Below are positions 32,844 to 42,799 of a stretch of DNA of 64,000 nucleotides, piece by piece. Position 1 is the first letter of the stretch. Every line of letters starts with the position of its first letter. A model generated the notes under the pieces. That model made no database searches and was not told the origin of the DNA. It was given only the letters and a program-made list of their open reading frames with translations. The stretch spans positions 421,744-485,743 of the forward strand of contig NW_022985076.1 of assembly GCF_010015585.1 (NCBI RefSeq), read 5' to 3'. Source of the stretch: Eremomyces bilateralis CBS 781.70 (taxonomy: Eukaryota > Ascomycota > Dothideomycetes > Eremomycetales > Eremomycetaceae). Made by a program: the position numbers and the translations under genes.

Positions 32844-34751
32844 TTAGATCATCTCCTCCATCGCCATCTGGCTGTACAAGGTATCTTCCTCCATTCGCCC
32901 CATGATCTCATCCTGCGATGGAAGCACCATCTTAGTCCCGTCGCGCTTCATGGTCCTAGCCAACCGGAGGGCCCGCTTGTTCATATAGATGTACATCATC
33001 TTGTCAACGCGAAGCGCATCTAGGCGTGCCCATTTTGAGTCCACCAGGAAGTTCTGGATTGAGAATGATCGTTCCGATGGGACTGAGCTTGATGGGGCGC
33101 TGAAAACGCGTAACGCAATAGAACTGAGCCATTTCATCTGAAACATACCACCCGCGCATCTCCAATATAGGATGGGATCCGCCTCCCGTCGCATGAGGAA
33201 GGCGTTCTTCGCGAACGCGGTATCCGGGCTCTTGTAGCTGTAAAATTCATCGCAGAACGCCTGCGCATCCTGTTCCTCGTGACAAAACATCTTCTTGACG
33301 AACTCATACATAGAGGTAAAGTCTTCGGGTGAAATTTGAGCCGTGCGATGACTTGGATGGAGGTGATAAGCAAGGTGATGGAGTGGTATACCAACCTGCT
33401 GATTATATCGCTTTTGGACCACGCGATCAAGCTCTGCATGGAGGATAGGATCGCGTTCCTGGAAACCCACTCCGCTGATTGCCTTCCTAAGGGCTGCCCA
33501 CCTCTCTATCACGGTCCCAATATCAAGGCGTGTAGATTCAGTCTGTACGAGGAGCTTTGAAACAGGACCGATGATCGCGATGGTCCTATCGAGCTCCCTC
33601 CAGAGCTCTGTGCCTAGGATCTTGCTTTGGTATTCAAGGAGGCGTCGTTTCACTGCGTCGCCGATCGTGATATCGTCTAATTGATCCTGGAAGAAGTCCT
33701 GGATGGCTTCCTTGTTCGCCTTGAGCGAATTCAGGCTCCCGACGTGACTTCCCCATCGCGTCTCGACTGATGCGACAAGGACCCGCGTCTTCCCGTATCG
33801 CTCCCTCTGCCTAAGGCGTATCTCGCTCATTACTTTCGAGGAGGATCGGATATCGCGTATGAGGTCCTTGAACAAGTCAAAGTGATGCTTAAAACGAGGC
33901 ATCGCAAGGATATCTTTGATGAGGAGGGCGAGACTGTGTGCCTGACACGGAATACAGAGTATATGCCTGAGCTCTGGATCTTCACCAATCAGTCTCCACA
34001 GCTTACGCATAGAGGAACAGGTATCTGTAGAGAGACTGTTTACCCTCCTCATCTGTCCACCAATTGTATCCTGTAGGACTTCGCGTACGTATTCGAGAAG
34101 GAATTTAGCGTCGAGGGTCGCCGTCCGAGGTGCTGGTCTTGTCTGTATCATAAGCGAACCGAAGGTATCGTGCGTGATTGAGAAATTAATCGTTCGATCG
34201 CCTGCACGGTTCTGAGACTCATCAATTGTGATATTTAACTGGAAGTCATTACCAAACCCTGATAAGACAGTATCCACTTGATTCCTCGTCTCTGTGTATA
34301 GTTGATCGAGGAGCGGTCCAGAGACCGTAGGGCATGATGGGACTTTGAAGGAAGGGCATAGCCTCTTCACAAAACGGTGGAAATCCTCGTCTTCCACGAT
34401 GTTAAATGGTGATCCAGACATCACCACAAATTTGGTAAGGAGGAGCTCTAGGGCTTCTTGTTCCCGTTCGCTTGTAGAGGTAGTGGAGAACCCGCGACTG
34501 GAGAAGATAGTCGTCTGGCGTAAAGATGAGGTACATGATGGGGTAAGGGTTGTACAGGAAGATAGATCTGTAGACGTAGAGTCATCAGTAGCCTTCTGAT
34601 TGATCGCTGGACATTTAGGGAGGTGCTTTTTCATCTCCGTGACGTTTTTGGTGCGCTCCCATTTGCAGTGCTTACAAGCCCAACGGTCGGCGGCCGTTGG
34701 CTCGAAATTCTTGTAAAAGATGGCATCGCGATTTTTTCCAACCTTCGGCAT
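32844..34751 (-). CDS. hAT-family transposase, intact frame
   Basis: An uninterrupted ATG-to-stop frame encodes 635 residues. The N-terminus carries a BED-type zinc finger (RWACKHCKWERTKN with KKHLPKC). The DUF659-like core holds LSTDTCSSMRKLW, with the first catalytic Asp, and CIPCQAHSLALLIKDI, the CxxH-type motif. The C-terminus is the hAT dimerisation region (PSERSFSIQNFLVDSKWARL). Length is normal for fungal Restless/Tfo-like hAT elements. There are no stops or frameshifts, in contrast to the neighbouring piggyBac and mariner relics, so this insertion may be younger or have escaped RIP. Terminal repeats and the 8-bp duplication were not located by eye. Confidence 0.94.
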   Translation of the reverse strand: MPKVGKNRDAIFYKNFEPTAADRWACKHCKWERTKNVTEMKKHLPKCPAINQKATDDSTSTDLSSCTTLTPSCTSSLRQTTIFSSRGFSTTSTSEREQEALELLLTKFVVMSGSPFNIVEDEDFHRFVKRLCPSFKVPSCPTVSGPLLDQLYTETRNQVDTVLSGFGNDFQLNITIDESQNRAGDRTINFSITHDTFGSLMIQTRPAPRTATLDAKFLLEYVREVLQDTIGGQMRRVNSLSTDTCSSMRKLWRLIGEDPELRHILCIPCQAHSLALLIKDILAMPRFKHHFDLFKDLIRDIRSSSKVMSEIRLRQRERYGKTRVLVASVETRWGSHVGSLNSLKANKEAIQDFFQDQLDDITIGDAVKRRLLEYQSKILGTELWRELDRTIAIIGPVSKLLVQTESTRLDIGTVIERWAALRKAISGVGFQERDPILHAELDRVVQKRYNQQVGIPLHHLAYHLHPSHRTAQISPEDFTSMYEFVKKMFCHEEQDAQAFCDEFYSYKSPDTAFAKNAFLMRREADPILYWRCAGGMFQMKWLSSIALRVFSAPSSSVPSERSFSIQNFLVDSKWARLDALRVDKMMYIYMNKRALRLARTMKRDGTKMVLPSQDEIMGRMEEDTLYSQMAMEEMI

Positions 34752-35343
34752 AGCTATATGAACATGAAAAGTAGGTAGATCGATAGATCTCGTCGAGACG
34801 AGTAAATAGATGTATATGAATTTAAATTTGGAGCTGATTCAGTCGCATTACCCGGAAGTTAGGTAGTTGATGAATAAAATGACCCCAAACCCAAACATGA
34901 AAATTCGTATCTTTCTATCCCTACCGATGATGAAAGATTAACTATTCCTAATGATGCATGGATATACCAAAATATATATCGAATCGAAGCTCCAGATGAG
35001 GCCAATAATAATACATTTAAATATTTGGGTTTGCAATCCAAGTAGTATATCTAGAGTTATTAGCAGGTGAAGTAAAATGCTACAATTTTGGCAGTAGTTG
35101 CTTGGGGCAACGGATCACATCATGCACCATGGCGAGAAGACGGCCAAAATGGGAGTAGGCAACGCATATACTTTTCATATCGATCTGTATATCAAAATGT
35201 AGCTCTATATCTGAAGAAGTATACTAATCGGTATATTATTAAAATCAAGTGTAACTTAGTTTAGGAGAGTTACGGAGTGCGCAAGAGATCATGTACCTTT
35301 TTTTCAGGAATTTATGCCTGAGGCAGAAAGGCATCAATAAAAT
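34752..35343. other. AT-rich flank between hAT and mariner elements
   Basis: No coding frame is convincing. This probably includes the hAT element's 5' non-coding end. Confidence 0.35.
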
Positions 35344-36172
35344 GGCCTCCGTGGGGGAAGAAATTGATGGCCCTTACAAAGTGTCTTGGCACTATATTCC
35401 CACCACCAAATATATTGATATATCGCTGTCTACCACAATGGAGTCTTAATAAAGTCTCCCTTATTATCTACAACTAGATGGCATCTGTATGGCATCTCTG
35501 CAATCATCTTATGTACTTCCTCCATCGTGATTTTATCCCATTCATCAATCAGTATCTGTTTGAGCTCTTCCATGGTCTGCCATACCCGCTTGCGTACCCT
35601 CTGTTTCAGGATCCCCCAGAGCGCTTCCATAGGGTTCAGGTCTGGAGATTGTGATGGATGATGTAAGCAATCAATCCAATTGATATGCTTCAATGAAGAT
35701 GCGACGTTATTTGACCGTGTACCGTGCGATGGATCGTTATCTTCCTGAAGAGTCAAAAGTGGCCCACAAACGTCTGCACCAAACGACCCGCGATGGTGTA
35801 AACGAGCGGCCTCAATATGCGCAATGTAACCAGGGAGGATGTATTTGGCGTAATACTCCTGTGTCATGGAGTTCCCCTTCTGTTTGACCTCAACTTTGTG
35901 GGGCAGTTTCGCCTTCCAATCTTGTAATCGTTGGGAGAACTATTCGTCTGTTTCGGTCTGTTTTTGCCTCGGTTTCCTTGGCGTTTGCGGCTTTGGAGGA
36001 TCTTCAGACTTGTCGTGATAGAACTTAAGGCTGCTTTTGGAATACCAATTGCAAGACGCAGCAATATGGAGCACTATGCCCTTTGTCGCTGGTCGGTTTT
36101 GGATGTTCTCCGGTCGGTAGCGCGTACCCTTTTCGCGAATGATATGCCCTCGTGCTTGTTCCGTAGGTGTCA
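35344..36172 (-). mobile_element. Truncated Tc1/mariner element (copy A)
   Basis: The minus strand encodes the C-terminal part of a DDE_3 transposase (ATG-started piece 35867-35430) nearly identical to copy B at 53.7-54.7 kb. It keeps EDNDPSHGT (second Asp) and DLNPMEALWG (catalytic Glu present). The terminal repeat TGGGGGAAGAAATTGATGGC type lies at about 35350-35392. Reading upstream, codon 35942-35940 is TAG where copy B has CAG, and similarity to copy B stops near 36172 (PTEQARER region), so the N-terminal half and one end are missing. It is inactive. Confidence 0.88.
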
Positions 36173-36741
36173 GATGTTGACCACTGGGGTGCGGACCCCA
36201 GTCGCTTCAGTCGATACCGGACAACAGGGGTTATGGACTTATGGTACACATCGCGAGCCTCCAGTGGTCATCCAACTCAGCTGAACCACTTCAAAGCGTT
36301 CTTTACAACGAACCTGCACGCCATCTCCCTTGGAGTATTTCGGCTCGAAACTCATTGTTTCAGTTACTGCTTCAGAAGAAAATGAGAACGATTATGATTT
36401 GGTAGCTCGGACACGCGCCGTCTCGCGACCATGATGGCATTTCATATGCCCGCGCTATCTGTTTATAATTGCGGCACAGCAAATGCAGTGCTTAATATCA
36501 CCCCAGCGCGTATGCAGGCTCCCCATGAGAGCACCCTTTGGCCCCTACCATGTTCCTCCATAAAATCAGTCTCTGGTATTGTCTAATACTTGCTTTAACT
36601 ACCCTCCATCACAGACGCAACTCACGTCTTCAGTCTGTTCAATTTGTCCTTGATCTTGTTCACATATTTCCGAATCGAAGCTCACGCACAACTCTCTTTC
36701 TTGTTCTCGGTCTCTTGACTACTACATCTAACTGTGTTAAA
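36173..36741. promoter_or_regulatory. Upstream region of the dynamin-like gene
   Basis: These 569 bp contain no recognisable gene. A C/T-rich leader with CTAAC precedes the chosen start, and the context TTAAAATGG is a good fungal initiation site. Confidence 0.4.
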
Positions 36742-39258
36742 ATGGCACCTCCTATTGTTCACCAAGTGGATCTCAAGACCGCTAATATCCAAGTCGATCA
36801 GGAGAAATTAGGCCAATTGAAGAATCCGCTGTTGGACGAAATTGATAAGTTGCGTCTGCAGCATATTGATCGATTTATTCCGCTCCCGCAGCTCGTGGTC
36901 TGCGGCAATCAGTCGTCCGGCAAATCTTCTGTTCTTGAGGCTATTTCAGGCTTCAAGTTCCCTGTGAAGGCAGGGCTCGGGACAAGGTGGGCAACCGAGC
37001 TAATCCTGCGACGGTCTGACAAGTGCAGTTCTACAGTCGAAATTCAGCATGCTTTTGGAAATACCATCCCTACGGGACACTTTGACCCTCTCTTTCAGAC
37101 GTTTTATAATGCAGACTCCTTCGATGGCATCGCCGAAGCTATGCAACGCGCACAGGCACGCCTTAAAGAAAATGGGCCCAAAGACAAAATGTGTGAAGAC
37201 ATACTCAGAATCAAGATTCAAGGACCAGATTTGCCACATCTGAGTCTTGTCGACCTTCCCGGTGTCATTGGATCCGCTGATGATGCGCTGAAGAAAAGCA
37301 TTCCATTCGCTTTCATGAGAAAGTACTTAAGGAATCCTCGGGCCATCATTATGGCTGTAGTAAATGCGGCTGTTGACGTCAATACCAATGATATCCTTGA
37401 TGAAGTGAAAAAATTCGACCTCCACGAACATCGAACGATTGGTATCATAACGCAGGTCGATCGATGCGACAATCGCGACAGAGAAGAAGATTATTTGAGA
37501 TTGGCGATGAATCAACATGAGACTGCGCAATACACACATGGCTGGCACGTTGTGAGAAATCGAGGTTCGAAAGAAACGGACTACACCTCTCAAAAGCGAG
37601 ACGAAGTTGAGAGAAGGTTCCTGGAGAGAGGTATTTGGGAAGAGTTGGATTGGAAGAACAAGGGGATAGATTCGTTGCGAGTCCGCTTAAGCGAACTCAC
37701 TCAGCGGGTCGTGAATCAAAACCTAGGCCCAGTGATTGCGGATATCCAAAAGGAGATCGACAAGGCCCAGAAAGACCTCGAACAACTTGGACCATCGCGA
37801 GATGGAGACGAAGAAATGGATAAGTATCTTCGATCGCTTGCCGAGGAAATGCGACTGTTCATCCGCGACGCCAGGGTGGGAGTCTGGATTGAGTCATTCT
37901 TCACTTCTGCACGTGGAGGAACGTCTCATAGAAACCTTCGCGCCAAGGCGCAAATTATCGGGGAGAAATTTAGAGATGACATGCTCTTAAATGGCAAATC
38001 TTTCCTAATACTTGACTCGAAGTCAGGAGAGAAACACGAGCTCCACACCGAGGCCATTGCACAAGCAACTGAAATCAGTCGGGAATTCAACACAGGGCAT
38101 CCGCCTGGAGTATTCCAAAACCCCCAGGTCGTGTCTCAATTGTACTTGCGGCTTGTCAAGAACTGGAAGGGTATTATGCAAAACTACCAAGATGAAATAA
38201 ATAAGGCGGTCTGGGACTTTTTCCAGGAAATCATCAAGTCTCGAACTGACGATCACGTCGCGAAGCGGATCATGGATGGGATTGTTGCGCCAGCCTTATT
38301 GGAGCGTAGAAAGAAGCTTAGCAGAGCGTGCAACGGTTTCTATGCACCACATGAAGAAGGGCTGATCGCCACATTCGACTTGAATTTCAAGGACAAAATC
38401 AGGAATCTTAAGCAATCTCGCCTGGGAGACGCCAACGACGAAACCAAAACACTGGTCGACACTCTGGAGTGCACCTTGGCGTTCTATGAGATCAAACTTC
38501 CAACATTTATTGACAATGTCACTATGTTGGGTGTGGAGCGGTGTCTTCTTCACAAACTTGAGGATATCTTTTCCATCAAGAATCTAGATGCGATACCTAA
38601 GAGTGATCGGCTCTACCTCGTTGAAGAACGAGTTGATTCAAAGTCCAAGAGAAGGGATCTTACTAAAAAGCTAGAAGCACTCGAGACGGGGCTCATTGAT
38701 CTCAAGAATCTAAGAAGCACGGGGCTAGCATTTCCAGATAGTGAGTGACTAGAAATATCAGACCCCGAACTTATCTGACAAGAGCACAGACCCGCCGGAT
38801 GTGGAAGAACAGGTTAGAACACAACAGTGGGACCATAAGAAAGAACAGCTTTTTGAAGTGGAAGAAGCATCAGGTATGATGCACACAGACCCTCCAAATA
38901 GACTCCTGCTAGTAACTGATCAGAAGTAGTTAAGTCCAAGATCTCGAGTGAGCTTGGCCCTCAGACCACACTCAATACTCCGTCGAGCTCCACCGATCCA
39001 CAACCATTCGATTTTAACGGAAATACGACACATGCGCAGCCGCTCACAGGCGACTTTCAAAGGGCGAAGCAGGCCATTGGAATGTCCACAAGTCCAACTG
39101 CCCCCAACCTTACCGGGAATACACCAAAGCCGACAGCGTCGACATTGTTAACGCCAAGCAAATGTTCTCAGAGTCGTCGTTCTCGAAGGGATCTCAATAT
39201 TGGCTATAAGGCTGGAAAATCATTTACTGTGCCTGTAGACCAGGAAGAAGAACTATGA
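36742..39258 (+). CDS. Mx/dynamin-like large GTPase
   Basis: Three exons (36742-38740, 38790-38873, 38924-39258) join in phase to 805 residues. The GTPase domain has G1 GNQSSGKSSVLEAISG, the switch-1 Thr in GLGTRWATEL, G3 DLPG (VDLPGVIG) and G4 TQVD. A stalk region follows, and a GED-like helix bundle (DTLECTLAFYEIKLPTFIDN with VERCLLHKLEDIF, then LVEERVDSKSKRR) lies near residues 570-660. There is no PH domain, so it is of the Mx/Vps1 type, one of the expanded orphan dynamins of filamentous fungi. The last about 140 residues are Ser/Thr/Pro-rich and disordered. An upstream ATG (36550) is in frame, but the region between reads like leader. The gene is intact although it sits between transposon relics. 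Its cargo or role is unknown. Confidence 0.94.
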
Positions 39259-39729
39259 AACGAGCAAACCTGGCGTTCTCACAATAACATCATAGTACAT
39301 CGGGTGTCTTAATATAATAAGTGTCCCGGCCTCTCAGGCGTCCTAGGGCCTCAGACGATTGATTTGTTGGTTGATTAATTCATAGGCTGTCCCAACCGTC
39401 CTAGTGGTAGCTATGCAGCGTACAGCTATAAATATGGTGCTCCCGCCCTTCGCTTTCAGAAATCAAGCCGCTCCCGTCAGAGTTGCATCCTCTTCCTCTG
39501 CTCTGAACCGTTGCACTTTGCTCGGATAGCTCTTCTACATCTATATACTTGTCAGGCCTTTCCTGGCCCTCCTCTGCTTCTGTATACCGTTAATCACTCG
39601 TCCTCACTAGGTGCATTTGAGTACTGTGGACGGAACTGCCCGGAATTGCTCCAGGAGTCCAGTCCGTAGGATTAGGACAAATGAAGTACCAGGACGAACC
39701 TGTCTCAGGTCACATGTACGAGGACATTT
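39259..39729. other. 3' flank of the dynamin-like gene
   Basis: No gene or clear element is seen. Confidence 0.4.
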
Positions 39730-39987
39730 TCACCATTGTTTAACCTTATACATCCCACGTGTCGTCGGACCGTTGATCTCGTCGCCAGTGGCTCGCTCAT
39801 ACACAAGCCGATATATTTTCCAGTATGTGCCCATAGAAATGGCCAGTTTGGTCCCTCGAAGTCGCCGTCCCTCCTTCCCGCGGCGCTGGCTGAGCAGCCA
39901 GTGGAAAAAGTTGTGCAATACGTTGATTGATATGGCTTGGTACATCTTCTTGGTGTCTTTTCCGGTATAGGCACCGTATCTATCCAG
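39730..39987 (-). pseudogene. DUF3435 (Starship captain/FluG-type) fragment
   Basis: The minus-strand frame reads LDRYGAYTGKDTKKMYQ, then HNFFHWLLSQRRGKEGRR, then SMGTYWKIYRLVYERATGDE, and ends at a stop. The TYWKxYRLVYExATG pattern is typical of the N-terminal part of DUF3435 proteins, the tyrosine recombinases that include the captains of fungal Starship elements. Only about 85 residues are readable. Upstream text has stops and the catalytic RHRY part is absent, so this is a remnant or a truncated insertion. No Starship boundary is visible in this window. Confidence 0.6.
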
Positions 39988-41096
39988 TATCTATCCAGCG
40001 TCAGAGAAATACAGCAATAGTTATGGAAGAGAAGGCTAAGCTACTTACTGGTATCACTGTGCTTCGCTCCGTTCAATCTGCCGTCAGATTGTTTAAATGG
40101 GTGATTCCTCACCAAAATCTCGAAATTTTGCTACATTTTCGGGGCTTTTAACTTTACTTGCTTAACTATATAAAAGTTTAGTTATTCAAGTTAAGAATTA
40201 AGGCATTGTAAAATGAAAAGTGTTAACTTAACTATGTTTATTAATAATTAGTGGCTGATTTTAGAGGTCGAAAGGCGCGACTTTTGGTGAGGCTTTGGTG
40301 AGGCATGACCAGACTTCTGTCCTGTTAGTACCATCCTGGTGGAGCAAACTGCCCAGTTGGCAACTACAGACAGCCATAGTAGGGAGGGACAGTGACGTGA
40401 CTCCGCTATTGACGGATGAGTTCGGGTTCTGTAGTAGTTAGATCTATCGAGAATGACAGATAGTATTGTGTGGTAGCAAAGAGATGTTGGTCCCCAACCG
40501 CTTGTTCCCTGTGAGACACGCAACGGATGAGATGGTTGCCGATCTTGGTGAAGAAGGCCGGTATGTCACTTTAGGCATGAATCAAATTAGGAACAACTGC
40601 ATATTGACTAGGACTGCGACTGGCTTTCCTGATTGCCAATCGATAAAGCACAATCTCATCGAATAAACATCCTGAGACAGCAACGTTCCGTGCAGGAATA
40701 CAGGTCTTCTTCGTGGAAAGTAAGTCAGTGTGCTTGGTACCAGGTTAGTTACAGCACTGTATGTGGCACCTCCCAGGACGCCAGTTCGAAGCGCCATTAG
40801 AATAGAGCAATGCAAGGAGTAATGATGTTTCCTATTGTTGAGATAGATCGGGAAGATGTCACATCAAGCAGATACCATTAATTATCTGATGTTGACCTCC
40901 AGAGCTGACTAATCCTAAAACGGAATAGCGGCGGGACACTTCATCCTTGACAATCGGAGGTTGGAAACGCCGATCAAGATTGATATCAAATTATTATCAA
41001 AAGAATCAAAGATGCATTTCCCGCACGCAATATTTTTCCCCCACTGCCACCTGACAGCTCGACCGCGTTTGACGATCCCAGCATCCCGTCGTTTAC
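39988..41096. other. AT-rich region upstream of TMA23
   Basis: No gene is supported. It contains the MITE-like repeat at 40107-40292. The last 200 bp probably hold the TMA23 promoter. Confidence 0.4.
40107..40292. repeat. MITE-like element with 11-bp inverted ends
   Basis: CCTCACCAAAA at 40107-40117 is matched by its reverse complement TTTTGGTGAGG at 40282-40292, enclosing an AT-rich non-coding 164 bp. A second imperfect copy (CTTTGGTGAGG) follows at 40293-40303. A target duplication is not clear. Confidence 0.4.
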
Positions 41097-42431
41097 ATGG
41101 ACGCGGAGGCCTATCTTAAAAGCCATGGCTGGCAAGGTGCTGGACATTCCCTCGACCGAACCGGCCGTGGCATCAAAAAACCTCTCCTCATCTCGCAGAA
41201 AGACAACGTGCTAGGATTGGGGAAACCGAAGTCGCTGACGAGCGATCAGTGGTGGTTGCGAGCGTTCAATGACTCGTTGAACGATATTGGTACCGGGAAA
41301 CAAGTGCGTGGGCAATTCCTGTTAGCCGTCTGGCTTGGGTACTAATTGGGAGAACAGAGTGCACTCTCGCAGATTCGAGAAGGCGGCGTTAGGAGGGGTG
41401 GACTCTACGGGTTCTTTGTGAAAGGCGAGAGTCTACACGGAACTATTCACGAAACCTCTATCGAAGCTGCTCTATCCACTATATCCACAGCCGCTGTACC
41501 GAAGCCAGCCTCTGCCGATACCTCGAAGCGGAAGCGCAAAGCTGCGGACTCGTCACAAGGCGACACACGAAAGCGAACGAAGATGGACCGAACGGAGCGA
41601 GCCCATCTCAACGACTCGAGCAGGAAAGACGAGACCAAATCGAAGGACGTTCCGGATCGCGCCGTGGAACAACGGCAGAGGAAGGAGCGGAAACTCAATC
41701 GCCGAGTGAAGCGTCTGATCAAGCAAGAAATGGCCGAGGGGAAATACGGTCTCGCTCCACCGCATCGGAGTCACTCTTCAGATGAAGCAAAGGCTGCTAA
41801 GGAGTTGAAGAAGGAGGCGAAGAAGGCTCACATGAAGCGTCTGTGGGTGGAGTACTTCCCTGAGGAGAAATATGACGAGACTGGAGAAGAAGAGTTGGTA
41901 GAGGAAGACGAGAAGAGGGAGAAGAAGAAAAAGGGGGAGAAAGAGAAGAAGGAAAAGAAAGAGGAGAGAAAGTCGAAAGCACCAGCGATGAACGGCGTCC
42001 TGAATCTGAAGCCTGAGGAGCCCGAGAATCCAACGCTGACCGAATTTCAAGCCTCTCGTGCCACCGCGCTCCAGCACCGCGCCCCATCCCCCACATCCAA
42101 ATCCGCCACCCGGCCCGAGAAGCGCAACTGTTCAGCGGACCCATCCTCACGCACGTCGAAGAAGAACCGCCGAGAGGAGAAACCAGCGCACGTCGACTCA
42201 AGCGCCGCGCTGTCGACGAAGCAGCAGAAACGCTACGCTGCGCGTGCAGCGGAGAAGGGGATGGCGCTAGAGACGTACATCGCGCGTCGCGAGGCGAAAC
42301 GAGTCGGAGCGGGGGCGAAAGGTTCGGGGAATGGGCACGGCCATGGGGATATCACGAGGGACGCGAAGAGTGCGCCGATTTGCTTTGTTGATGTTGTTGG
42401 GGAGAATCCGGGGAGACGCGAAGGGCGTTGA
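41097..42431 (+). CDS. TMA23: TMA23-like nucleolar G-patch protein
   Basis: Two exons (41097-41303, 41358-42431; GTGCGT donor, GAACAG acceptor) encode 426 residues. The N-terminus MDAEAYLKSHGWQGAGHSL is the G-patch-like start of Tma23, followed by GIKKPLLISQKDN, DQWWLRAFNDSL and, after the intron, GGLYGFFVKGESLHGTI, all in the order seen in fungal Tma23. The rest is Lys/Glu-rich and disordered (for example EKREKKKKGEKEKKEKKEER), typical of nucleolar ribosome-biogenesis proteins. A final conserved-looking motif is QQKRYAARAAEKGMALETYI. Yeast Tma23 acts in 40S subunit biogenesis and interacts with rRNA-processing factors. Confidence 0.9.
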
Positions 42432-42799
42432 TGGTGATCCGGTTACGATCGATGTCGGATTCGACGGCCAGGGGCTCCGGTTTGGGTTGTAGGGTTGTTG
42501 GAGTGGTTTTGGCATGTTAGTAGACGAGATAGATAGAATGGTGCTGATGAGTGTGAGCGAATCCAGACAACTGTTCATATTATGCATTCCGTGCTGTGAC
42601 TATAGCTATGGAGTGCTATAAATGACTGGGCCCTAGGTAGTCTGGATGCAGAACCCGTCGTTATGTGAAAGTATTATGGTGTGGTATCAATCATCGCTCA
42701 ACTGCCTCCCCACCCAAACGCCATATCACACCCGTCAAAACAGTAACATCGCACAACCCGTCCGCAACACAGACGGGTATCAAAAACCCCTCTGTCAAA
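42432..42799. other. Convergent intergenic region
   Basis: These 368 bp hold the 3' flanks of TMA23 and the large disordered protein. Nothing else is seen. Confidence 0.5.

Noticed and set aside
36550-36741. Starting the dynamin-like GTPase at 36550
   Set aside because: The extra 64 residues read like a translated C/T-rich leader, and the ATG at 36742 has a better context and the usual distance to the G1 motif.
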